The notes under the pieces: model-generated
Database searches by the model: none
What the model was told of the DNA's origin: nothing
The model's input: only the letters and a program-made list of their open reading frames with translations
Assembly: GCA_013815395.1 (NCBI GenBank)
Contig: JACDGH010000030.1
Location: forward strand, 1-15,194
Reading direction: 5' to 3'
Source of the DNA: Parachlamydiaceae bacterium
Lineage (GTDB): Bacteria > Chlamydiota > Chlamydiia > Chlamydiales > Parachlamydiaceae
Length of the DNA stretch: 15,194 nucleotides
Shown: positions 6,120 to 13,563 of the stretch, piece by piece
Numbering within the stretch: the stretch's first letter is position 1
Layout: every line of letters begins with the position of its first letter
Position numbers and translations under genes: made by a program

Positions 6120-7898
6120 ATGCAAACTCTTATTTCCTCGCTTCGCGATCTTTTTCAACAAGCTATCATTCAAGCCTATCCTCAACTCGAGGGACAGCCT
6201 TTCCCTGTAGAAGTATCGCAAAGCACTAATGATAAGTTTGGACACTACCAATGCAATTCGGCAATGAAGCTGGCAAAATTGCTGCAGCTTAAACCTCGCG
6301 ATATCGCGGAGGCAGTCATTCAGCACATGGATAGGTCTACGTCAGCGGCACATAAATTTCCAATGATTGGCCAGCTAAGCATTGCCGGTCCGGGCTTTAT
6401 CAACATTACCCTTGATCTGCACTTTCTTTCCCATTATGTACATGCGATGCTTATATCTCCCACTCTAGGCATCAATAAACTTGAAACACCCAAACGTCTT
6501 ATCATCGATTTCTCCTCACCCAATACGGCTAAAGAAATGCATGTGGGACATTTGCGCTCTTCCATTATCGGGGATTGCCTGGCGCGGCTCTTTGAATTTT
6601 TAGGGTATGATGTGCTGCGCTTAAATCACATCGGCGATTGGGGTACAGCTTTTGGCATGCTCATTGCTTACATGAAAGAACAGGCACCTCAGGTTGTTTC
6701 CGGGGAGCAATCCACCGACCTTACGCATCTGGCGGCTTGGTATAAGGCTGCTAAACAGCGTTTCGATGCCGACTCTGAATTCAAGAAAAAATCGCAGTTG
6801 GCAGTGATAGATCTGCAAGGCGGGGACAAAGAGGCTCTTAAAATCTGGAAAATCATTTGTGATATCTCGCGAAACGCTTATCAAGCCATTTACGATCTTC
6901 TGAATATCAGGATTATCGAACGTGGGGAATCATTTTATAATCCTATGCTCGCTGATACAGTAGCTGATCTGGAAGGTAAGGGCTTGGTAGCCATATCTAA
7001 TGGGGCCAAGTGCATCTTTTTGGATGGATTCCAAAATCGAGAAGGTGACCCGTTGCCGTTAATGGTTCAAAAGTCGGATGGGGGATACAATTACGATACT
7101 ACAGATATGGCAGCCATCCGCCACCGCATTGATGAAGAGCATGCTGATCGCATCATTTATGTGACGGATGCCGGTCAAAGTCAGCACTTTGCTATGATCT
7201 TCCAAGCGGCTGAAAAAGCCGGTTACTTGGATCCCAGCAAAGTACGCGTAGATCACGTGCCTTTTGGTCTCGTCCTTGGTCCAGATGGAAAAAAATTTCG
7301 TACCCGCTCAGGAGAAACAGAAAAATTGATCGATTTACTCCAGGCGGCCATAGATCAAGCTAAAAACATTCTTAATGAGCGCAATCCAGAGATGCCTTTA
7401 AATGACAGAGACAGCCTGGCTGAAGCATTAGGGATATCGGCTGTGAAATATGCCGACCTTGCATGTCATCGCACCGGAGATTACGTTTTTAGTTATGAAA
7501 GAATGTTGCGTTTTGAAGGGAATACAGCTGCCTTTTTAATGTATGCTTATGTGCGTATTATAGGGATTAAGCGAAAAGTGAATGCAAATATTGAAGCCAT
7601 TCTGACCAATCATGACCTCAAACATAGCATCAATATTGAGCATCCTTCCGAAATCGCTTTAGGGGTCCATTTAGCACAAGTAGGCGAAGTGTTGGATCTG
7701 ATGGCTGACGATTTGCTTCCCAATCACTTAACAGATTATTTGTACTCGTTAGCCGAGAAATTTAACGCCTTCTTCCGCGACTGTCGTGTGGAGGGGACCG
7801 CTCAACAAAATTCAAGACTTCTCTTATGCGAAGTGACTGCGCGTATTATGCAGCAAGGTCTCGAGATTCTTGGTCTTAAAATTGTCCAAAAGATGTAA
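6120..7898 (+). CDS. argS: Arginyl-tRNA synthetase
   Basis: This class I aminoacyl-tRNA synthetase of 592 residues charges tRNA-Arg in the cytoplasm. The N-terminal 110 residues have the ArgRS-specific additional domain pattern (DKFGHYQCNSAM; GPGFINI). The HIGH motif is HVGH at 141-144, in the family context SSPNTAKEMHVGHLRSS. NHIGDWGTAFGML follows. The KMSKS position is GKKFRTRSG at 390-398, the relaxed form usual for bacterial ArgRS. The C-terminal anticodon-binding (DALR) domain begins around SYERMLRFEGNTAAF. The size is slightly above the usual 560-580. It starts 4 bases after the leucine dehydrogenase stop with no clear Shine-Dalgarno, so translation is probably coupled to the upstream gene. 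Confidence 0.97.
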   Translation: MQTLISSLRDLFQQAIIQAYPQLEGQPFPVEVSQSTNDKFGHYQCNSAMKLAKLLQLKPRDIAEAVIQHMDRSTSAAHKFPMIGQLSIAGPGFINITLDLHFLSHYVHAMLISPTLGINKLETPKRLIIDFSSPNTAKEMHVGHLRSSIIGDCLARLFEFLGYDVLRLNHIGDWGTAFGMLIAYMKEQAPQVVSGEQSTDLTHLAAWYKAAKQRFDADSEFKKKSQLAVIDLQGGDKEALKIWKIICDISRNAYQAIYDLLNIRIIERGESFYNPMLADTVADLEGKGLVAISNGAKCIFLDGFQNREGDPLPLMVQKSDGGYNYDTTDMAAIRHRIDEEHADRIIYVTDAGQSQHFAMIFQAAEKAGYLDPSKVRVDHVPFGLVLGPDGKKFRTRSGETEKLIDLLQAAIDQAKNILNERNPEMPLNDRDSLAEALGISAVKYADLACHRTGDYVFSYERMLRFEGNTAAFLMYAYVRIIGIKRKVNANIEAILTNHDLKHSINIEHPSEIALGVHLAQVGEVLDLMADDLLPNHLTDYLYSLAEKFNAFFRDCRVEGTAQQNSRLLLCEVTARIMQQGLEILGLKIVQKM

Positions 7899-7926
7899 AG
7901 CAGGCCTATTAACGCCCGTTTTCATT

Positions 7927-10917
7927 TTAAGAGAGAGAGGAAGGCGCTAGAGTCACTACTGCATAATTATCTATAGGAAAGATTTTTCTAAAGTGATCTC
8001 TAGCTTCTGTTGATGTTAATAGGTCTAATTCCTGCTCATTGACGTCAAAATAGTTTTGCTCTTTATTCCATATAGAGCTAGCTAATATGCTCTCGATCCA
8101 GGCTAAGTTGGTTTTCATTTGATTAGAGTAGGCTTTGGAAGTGCTTATCTTATAATCATTGATCTCGGATTCTGTAGGGCCCTGGGTTTGCATGTCTAAA
8201 ATTTGCTTTATTAATAACTTTTCCAAGTCCTTGTGAACGGCAGGATCACCTGTCAATGAAATCAAAGCGGTGGATGGGTTTTTTGGATTTAATCCCGGCA
8301 TAATAGTATTAGCAAAGCTACAGCTTTGCGAGTAAGTTTTGCCCCCCTCAAAGCGCAGCACTTTATTTAATCGTAATTCAAGAATGTCACAACACCAATT
8401 TGAAAGAAGTCTTTCTCTGATGGTATCGTTAATGGGGGCTGGAAAAGTTAATAAAGAAGTACCATTCGTTTCTTTTCCCGCATGCACAGTTTTATGAGTA
8501 ATTCCCGGAGGAAAGGGGGTAGGCGAATAATTCAATGCAGCTTGCTTTGCGTGGGGTTTAGCAAGACTTCCAAAATAACGTTCAATGAGGCCTTTTATTT
8601 TTTCTGATTGAATATTTCCTACAATGGCCACAGTGAAGTCAGCTGGATTTGAGAACTTCTTCTGATGAAAATTCTTGCAAGTTTCGTAGTCAATAGATTT
8701 GAGATCTTCAAAGGCTAGTGGCTTGAATTCTGGATGATCTTGAGTGATCGTTGAAATGATTTCTTTGCTAAATACTTTAGAGGGACTATTTTCTTGATTG
8801 CGATAAATTTCTTCGGTTTTTCTCAAAGTTCTTTCAAAAGCCGCACGATCGTAGCCCGGATTTATAAACATAAGATGAATGAGTTGAAAAATTGTTTCAA
8901 TGTCTTTAAGTACGCTTCCGGCTCGTATGGTTGTGGTGTAAGTTCCGACAGATGCTTTAAAGCTAATCTGTTTCCCATTGAGAACTTTATCTAGAGTTTT
9001 ATTATCAAAATCGCCTATTCCGCAGGCATCGAAGAAGCTATTGCTGAATTTAGCCGAAGCGCGGGCCTTAACGCCTGCACTGCGTGTTCCATCAAGGGAA
9101 TAAGCCTTTATCTTTATCTCATCCTTTTTAAATGTAGTAGGCTTTACAAACACCCGCATTCCATTTTTAAGAGTATATTCGGTAACATTAGCTCGTTGAT
9201 GCAGTTTTGAAGAGCTGATTTTTCCAGGTTTTGGCAATCGTTTCATCAGAGGTTGGTCGATGATCTCATCGACTAGAGGCAACACTTTCTCGCTCTCTGC
9301 AAAGGCAATTTCTTGCTTAAGGATATCTTCTGTAATGGGCTCTACACCAGGTTTTTGAGGTGCTGCTGTAGAGATGAGTCGATTTTTATCTGGAAGAAGA
9401 TAAGAGGCTAAGGCATTGACATCTTTCAGGGAGGTTTTTTCAATCAATTGTTTAGCAATTAGCACCATTTTTTCGATATCTGAGATGACCTCTCCCTCTA
9501 TAAAGTGGGAATGATAAAGATTGATAAAGCTATTGAAACCCCTTTTGTCTTTTTCTTGAATGGTGTGGTCGATAGTCGCAAGAATGGCTTTCTTGACTCT
9601 ATCAAATTCACTTTGTAAAAAGCCATGCGCTTTAATTCTTTTAATTTCAAGTAACAGCTGTCTAAAAGCTTTTGGAATTTCTCCTTCTTTAGCTATGGCT
9701 TGAAGTTTGAAGGAAGGAGAGCCTGGAATGAGGTCATCTGTGCTGCATCCCACGTCTATAAATGGAGAGTTTTCTTCTTCAGACAGATTTTCCAAACGTT
9801 GCTTAAAGAGGCTTTTAAACATACTGATAGCAAGAGAGATTTGCTCTTCTTGTAGCTCATTAGAATATTTTAATTTAGGCAGATGGTGGATAATTTCAAG
9901 AGGGGAGTAAGGCATTTCTAAGTCTGAAAAGCAAAAAAATCGAGTATCCCTATTTTCTTTAATCTGATAGTCGTGCTTAGAGGGGGAAAGATTTGATGTG
10001 GGGATTGTTCCAAAATGTTTTTCAATGAGAGCGCTTGTTTTAAGCGCGTCAAAATCGCCAACGGCAATTATGGCCATATTTTCTGGACGATACCAACGTT
10101 TATAAAATGCTTGAATGATATCTGCCGGGCATTGTTTGACAGACTTGATTTCTTTATCACTATCGACTAATTCCGCATAAGGGGTGCCTTCACATGTGAG
10201 GCGGCGCTTGGCATTGTTATAGCGAGTCCATGCATTGCGACGCTGTGAAAGCTCGTCAACAACAATTTCTCTTTCGTTATTAATAATATCTTCTGATAAA
10301 ATAGCTTTTGAGGCTACTTCACTAAGAATTAGTAAACACTTATCAAGTGTTTCAGGATCATCTAGAGGGATATCTAATTTGTAGACAGTTTCTTCAGGAG
10401 CTGTATAGGCATTATTATCTCTGCCCCAATGAACCCCTTTTGAGCTCAGGTAATTCATAATCTGATCTTTTGGAAAGTTCTCAGTCTCAGTTTGTGCAAT
10501 ATGCTCAATCATGTGAGCAATCCCTTTCTCTTGTGGAGTTTCGTTTAACATTCCCACACGTACAACTAGCCGGAGATAAGCCTTTTGTGGAAAAGGATGA
10601 CTATTCTTGCGCACATAATATGTGAAACCATTATCTAGCTTCTTCAAGAGTAGGTTATTATCACGCGGAAGCGATTCTAAGGGTTTGTAAGGGGCTAAAA
10701 ACGACGTGATTACACTAATTTTATCTTGGACCTTACTCGCGATAGCGACAGAGATTTTAGGCATTTTAAAATTGGATAAAGAATGGTGCAAGCGATCTTG
10801 AGCGTGATGGAATAATCTGTAAGATTCCGTTTTCCAGCTTGGCTGTCGATTTTGTTGATCGAGAGAAAGGGAGGAAATGTTTTGAGAGACATGGACAGAT
10901 GAGTGATTAATTTGCAT
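7927..10917 (-). CDS. M16 (pitrilysin/PqqL-like) zinc metallopeptidase
   Basis: This 996-residue M16 peptidase contains the inverted zinc motif HMIEH at 135-139 (His135, Glu138, His139). The expected third ligand is Glu222 in EREIVVDE at 215-222. GRDNNAYTAPEETVYKLDIP and the YKRWYRPENMAIIAVGDF segment are typical of the first catalytic half. A second M16-like half starts near residue 570 (YTLKNGMRVFVKP) and lacks its own HxxEH, as usual. Homology begins only near residue 88; residues 1-86 are a polar extension without a signal peptide, so a later start such as Met52 is possible. No Shine-Dalgarno is clear. Members degrade peptides, and chlamydiae have a comparable large insulinase-like protein. 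It lies 49 bases downstream of the EpmB-like gene on the same strand and converges on argS with a 28-base gap. Confidence 0.9.
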   Translation of the reverse strand: MQINHSSVHVSQNISSLSLDQQNRQPSWKTESYRLFHHAQDRLHHSLSNFKMPKISVAIASKVQDKISVITSFLAPYKPLESLPRDNNLLLKKLDNGFTYYVRKNSHPFPQKAYLRLVVRVGMLNETPQEKGIAHMIEHIAQTETENFPKDQIMNYLSSKGVHWGRDNNAYTAPEETVYKLDIPLDDPETLDKCLLILSEVASKAILSEDIINNEREIVVDELSQRRNAWTRYNNAKRRLTCEGTPYAELVDSDKEIKSVKQCPADIIQAFYKRWYRPENMAIIAVGDFDALKTSALIEKHFGTIPTSNLSPSKHDYQIKENRDTRFFCFSDLEMPYSPLEIIHHLPKLKYSNELQEEQISLAISMFKSLFKQRLENLSEEENSPFIDVGCSTDDLIPGSPSFKLQAIAKEGEIPKAFRQLLLEIKRIKAHGFLQSEFDRVKKAILATIDHTIQEKDKRGFNSFINLYHSHFIEGEVISDIEKMVLIAKQLIEKTSLKDVNALASYLLPDKNRLISTAAPQKPGVEPITEDILKQEIAFAESEKVLPLVDEIIDQPLMKRLPKPGKISSSKLHQRANVTEYTLKNGMRVFVKPTTFKKDEIKIKAYSLDGTRSAGVKARASAKFSNSFFDACGIGDFDNKTLDKVLNGKQISFKASVGTYTTTIRAGSVLKDIETIFQLIHLMFINPGYDRAAFERTLRKTEEIYRNQENSPSKVFSKEIISTITQDHPEFKPLAFEDLKSIDYETCKNFHQKKFSNPADFTVAIVGNIQSEKIKGLIERYFGSLAKPHAKQAALNYSPTPFPPGITHKTVHAGKETNGTSLLTFPAPINDTIRERLLSNWCCDILELRLNKVLRFEGGKTYSQSCSFANTIMPGLNPKNPSTALISLTGDPAVHKDLEKLLIKQILDMQTQGPTESEINDYKISTSKAYSNQMKTNLAWIESILASSIWNKEQNYFDVNEQELDLLTSTEARDHFRKIFPIDNYAVVTLAPSSLS

Positions 10918-10966
10918 ATATTGAATTTGAATATAAATTTAGAGTGATCTTAAAAATGTTTGCTCA

Positions 10967-11956
10967 TTAGACTATAATTGTCTTTCCCGTTTTGCCTGAA
11001 ATCTCCTTAATATATCTAGGGAGTCCATATCCAGGCAATTCGGTAGCTAATTTCTGCATAATCTCTATGCCGCGCGCTTCAGGTACTTCAAAATGTGCTG
11101 CGCCTTGAACACGATCTAATTGATTTAGATAGTAGGGAAAAACGCCATGATCGACGAGGGCAGTGCACAATTCTTTTAAAGCCTCTACGCTGTCATTGAC
11201 GTCCTTTAGGAGCACCGACATATTTAAAACCGGAATTCCTAGTTTTTGAATTGATTTTAGCGCTGAGAAGATATCAGCATCGAGTTCATTGGCATGGTTG
11301 CAATGAATAACAAACCAAAATTGCAAAGGAACACTTTTAAGCATATCTAAAAAGGGCGTGTCTATCCTTTCAGGAATGCCTATTGGAAACCGCGTATGAA
11401 AACGAACTTTTCGTATGTGGGGAATGCTAGCCAGGCTTTGGAGTAATTCTGAGAGGATTTTATTATCTAAAGAGAGTGGATCGCCCCCACTTAAGATGAC
11501 TTCGTTAATGGATGTATCAGCCGCAATTAACAACAGTTCTTCTTCAAAGATCTTGTTGGTAATATTGTAATCAAAATGTTGTCTAAAGCAGTAGCGACAG
11601 TGCATCGCACAGGCGCTTGTGCACACTAGCAAAGCACGCCCTTGATACTTATGGATTAATTTAGAGCTTTTTCGACATAATTGGTCCCCGACAGGATCGG
11701 CAACAAAAGAAGAGTCGATGCTGTTTTCTAAAATTGAAGGAAGAAATTGTTTCAAAAGAGGGTCATCCAAGGTACCTTTAGCTATTTTTTTTGCTAAGCG
11801 CATTGGCAAATTTAAGGTAAAGCGGGGGCGTGCCACCATAGCTTGGCGCTGCAGCTCGCTAAGCTCCAGGAAGTCGGCCAATTTTGTAAAATCTGTAAAA
11901 TTTTGACGAAGCACCTGTTTCCAAAGGGGGACAGCAGATGCAGACATAGGTAACAA
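10967..11956 (-). CDS. epmB: EpmB-type lysine 2,3-aminomutase (radical SAM)
   Basis: This 329-residue radical-SAM, PLP-dependent enzyme converts L-alpha-lysine to beta-lysine. In the EpmA/EpmB pathway the product modifies elongation factor P. The iron-sulfur motif is CAMHCRYC (Cys116, Cys120, Cys123), followed by FRQHFDY as in EpmB/YjeK. SGGDPL is at 156-161. The N-terminal half (DDPLLKQFLPS, ADPVGD, HKYQGRALL) matches EpmB, not the longer KamA enzymes, and the length agrees with the 342-residue E. coli protein. The C-terminus (EISGKTGKT) probably carries the PLP lysine. The start is TTG at 11956: GAGG (complement of 11965-11968) lies 8 bases upstream, whereas the ATG at 11947 is 17 bases from it. 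No epmA or efp gene is in the window. Confidence 0.9.
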   Translation of the reverse strand: MLPMSASAVPLWKQVLRQNFTDFTKLADFLELSELQRQAMVARPRFTLNLPMRLAKKIAKGTLDDPLLKQFLPSILENSIDSSFVADPVGDQLCRKSSKLIHKYQGRALLVCTSACAMHCRYCFRQHFDYNITNKIFEEELLLIAADTSINEVILSGGDPLSLDNKILSELLQSLASIPHIRKVRFHTRFPIGIPERIDTPFLDMLKSVPLQFWFVIHCNHANELDADIFSALKSIQKLGIPVLNMSVLLKDVNDSVEALKELCTALVDHGVFPYYLNQLDRVQGAAHFEVPEARGIEIMQKLATELPGYGLPRYIKEISGKTGKTIIV

Positions 11957-12007
11957 AGCAAAAACCTCAATAACAAAATATCGTAAGAACCTGGGACTAA
12001 TGATGAA

Positions 12008-12013
12008 ATTATA
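12008..12013 (-). promoter_or_regulatory. -10 box of a likely epmB promoter
   Basis: A perfect TATAAT on the minus strand lies about 50 bases upstream of the TTG start of the EpmB-like gene. No good -35 box is present at 16-18 bases. Its location just after the truncated phosphatase suggests that epmB, and perhaps the M16 gene behind it, has its own promoter. Confidence 0.4.
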
Positions 12014-12020
12014 GCGATTC

Positions 12021-12386
12021 TTAGGATAATTTTATATAAGAAATTCTGGCGAAGCCCATCAAGCTAAAGGACAAGTTTAGACGCTTCCCTTCCCAATTTC
12101 CAAAAAGTCGTATTCTTAAGCGTCTATCTAAATAAATTTCAATTTTTGGAATTTTTTCATTTAAAATAATTTTTGCAGTATCACACGCTCGCATTAAACC
12201 TGAAGAATAACAGCTTGTAAAATAAAAATTTTGAAAACGAGTAGCAAAATTCATGGCTTGCAAACGCCCAGTATCGTTTAGTGGAATATCTATATGTCCT
12301 TGTATACGCCTAATAACATTCCATTCCGTCTCTCCATGTCGAACAATATAAAATGTGATAGGTGTTTGATTGGCAGAATGAGACAA
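12021..12386 (-). pseudogene. Truncated histidine phosphatase (phosphoglycerate mutase-like)
   Basis: The N-terminal part is clearly of the histidine phosphatase superfamily: FYIVRHGETEWN with the phospho-accepting RHGE, then IQGHIDIPLNDTGRLQA, SSGLMRACDTAKII (the usual second arginine region) and FGNWEGKR (the normal GDWEG region). The similarity then stops, and the frame closes at 121 codons, whereas members are about 200 residues. The second catalytic histidine (SHGG region) is missing, and the 64 bases before the next gene cannot hold it in any frame. The start is TTG at 12386, with GAGG 4 bases before it. The protein is probably inactive, so I call it a pseudogene; a short stable product cannot be excluded. 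A palindromic element begins about 20 bases upstream. Confidence 0.75.
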
Positions 12387-12406
12387 GATACCTCAAATAT
12401 AAAATC

Positions 12407-12562
12407 GGCCTTGTTCATATCTTTGTGCACAGATTCGCTCGCCTGCAAACGGCCATCTGCAGTGGTTCGATCCTTCAGCAATAGCTGAAGCTATTCCTTC
12501 GTCTCAAACCACAGATTCCGCTATTTTCGGCTGAGTTGCAGGGGAAGAACACGAACAAGGCC
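12407..12562. mobile_element. MITE-like element with nested inverted repeats
   Basis: The ends are perfect 10-bp inverted repeats, GGCCTTGTTC (12407-12416) and GAACAAGGCC (12553-12562). Nested inside are CCTGCAA (12442-12448)/TTGCAGG (12536-12542), GTGGTTCGA (12462-12470)/TCAAACCAC (12504-12512; one mismatch), and a central hairpin CTTCAGC/GCTGAAG (12473-12490). The 156 bases are less AT-rich than the surroundings. I see no coding frame of substance and no clear target-site duplication. The structure resembles a miniature inverted-repeat element or the collapsed remains of an insertion sequence; the family is unknown. Confidence 0.55.
12473..12490. repeat. Central hairpin of the MITE-like element
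   Basis: CTTCAGC, AATA loop, GCTGAAG: a perfect 7-bp stem at the core of the nested palindromes. No T-run follows on either strand. Confidence 0.65.
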
Positions 12563-12631
12563 ATTAGCCATTGTTAAACCATGTTAATTTTCGTCAAAAA
12601 ATCGTCCGGCGCAAGTTCTAAAGCTGCTTTA

Positions 12632-13180
12632 TTAATAACGATAGCTATTTAGTGAACTAATATTGGCATTTTTTAAAGTATATAATAGCCAGCCATCAAT
12701 GTTGATATTTCCATTTTTAGGATGAGAATAAGCTTCATTATTGCCCTTAACCTTTTGACCGTTGGCCAGAGATATCAGATCTGATAATTTAATTAGAGTA
12801 TATTCAGACATTTCTTTATAACAATAAGGTAGGCTCGTATTTTTTATAGCTTGTTGTGCAGTTTTATTCAGCTGATCAATCTTAACCGATAAATTTCCAG
12901 GATTATGAATGAAAACCTTATGCTTTTCAAATTCATAAGAAGACAACCCTTGCCAATATCCTACATTCCCACGTTTATCAAAATGCGGGCAGCTCTCTTC
13001 AAAGAGCTCCCTACAAGCAGTTACCCCTCTAGTTTTATCCCCAATCTCCTTTTTTCCACCTAATAAATTCCAACTATTCGTTGCTCTTTCCTTGCCTAGC
13101 AAAGCATAGCAATGTGTGGTAGGACCAAACGTACGTTCTGTAAGAATCATATTATAGGCTCTATCTGAATTGATATGCAT
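12632..13180 (-). CDS. Nudix-hydrolase-like protein
   Basis: This 182-residue protein has a recognisable Nudix box, GGKKEIGDKTRGVTACRELF followed by EES, at roughly residues 42-64. It fits the consensus (GGK-E-G-E ... REL-EE) if one residue is inserted before the RE core. WNLLGGKKE is the typical lead-in. Nudix enzymes hydrolyse nucleoside diphosphates linked to another moiety using Mg2+ bound by the RExxEE glutamates, which are present. The substrate cannot be inferred. I chose ATG 13180 because GGAG (complement of 13186-13189) lies 5 bases upstream. Upstream in-frame ATG 13213 and GTG 13219 lack a ribosome site and would add 11-13 polar residues. The C-terminal 100 residues resemble nothing I recognise. 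The coding sequence is AT-rich, like its neighbours here. Confidence 0.75.
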   Translation of the reverse strand: MHINSDRAYNMILTERTFGPTTHCYALLGKERATNSWNLLGGKKEIGDKTRGVTACRELFEESCPHFDKRGNVGYWQGLSSYEFEKHKVFIHNPGNLSVKIDQLNKTAQQAIKNTSLPYCYKEMSEYTLIKLSDLISLANGQKVKGNNEAYSHPKNGNINIDGWLLYTLKNANISSLNSYRY

Positions 13181-13219
13181 TTTATCTCCATTGTTTTGTT
13201 CTTGTATTCTCATGACCAC

Positions 13220-13563
13220 ATTTCAGCAACTGCTCATAAACCTGAGGTAAATTGTATTTAAACAAGCCAATCTCGCTTTTATAGTCAGCATTATAACAAG
13301 CATTGTTAAATGAATATAAAGATTTAGTAAATTTATGGTAAATTTGATGATGACTATACGAGTAACCTTAGATCGTCTGAACTAACATTATCCCCAGAGC
13401 TTTTCAAAGAGAAACGTGACAGAAAACGCTATCCAACAAGTTGTGTATAGAAGTAATTATCGCAAGCCTTCGTCAAGCTTGAATTAAAATTGGACTGTTT
13501 AATATAAGGCGGACCTGAGGCTTCAACTCCAAGACTTTAAGATAAATTGCACTTTTATTCTTT
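13220..13563. other. Intergenic region between Nudix and large hypothetical gene
   Basis: This is 344 bases without a supported gene. It holds an extended -10 promoter for the Nudix-like gene near 13290. The part at 13390-13520 is less AT-rich than its surroundings and may be decayed coding or mobile sequence, but I find no frame worth reporting. No convincing terminator is seen after the large gene at 13564. Confidence 0.5.
13290..13298 (-). promoter_or_regulatory. Extended -10 promoter of the Nudix-like gene
   Basis: On the minus strand, TGTTATAAT combines a perfect TATAAT (13290-13295) with an upstream TG, the extended -10 arrangement that can work without a -35 box, and no good -35 is seen. 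The start near 13283 would give a leader of about 100 bases before ATG 13180. Confidence 0.5.

Noticed and set aside
7899..7926. Bidirectional terminator between argS and the M16 gene
   Set aside because: Only a 3-bp GGC/GCC pairing can be drawn, with no adequate T-run following it.
12290..12488. Small frames on both strands across the MITE-like element and phosphatase start
   Set aside because: They overlap the clear RHGE-containing frame or lie in palindromic DNA, and none shows a ribosome site or recognisable motif.
12574..12651. Short minus-strand frame ending ALELAPDDFLTKINMV, TPR-like or transposase-tail-like
   Set aside because: Only 24 codons between stops, overlapping the end of the Nudix-like gene, and no start or homologous neighbour, so it cannot be supported as a gene remnant.
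13452..13484. Hairpin around CAAGC/GCTTG as terminator of the large hypothetical gene
   Set aside because: A five-bp stem with a nine-base loop and no T-run on the minus strand is too weak to call.
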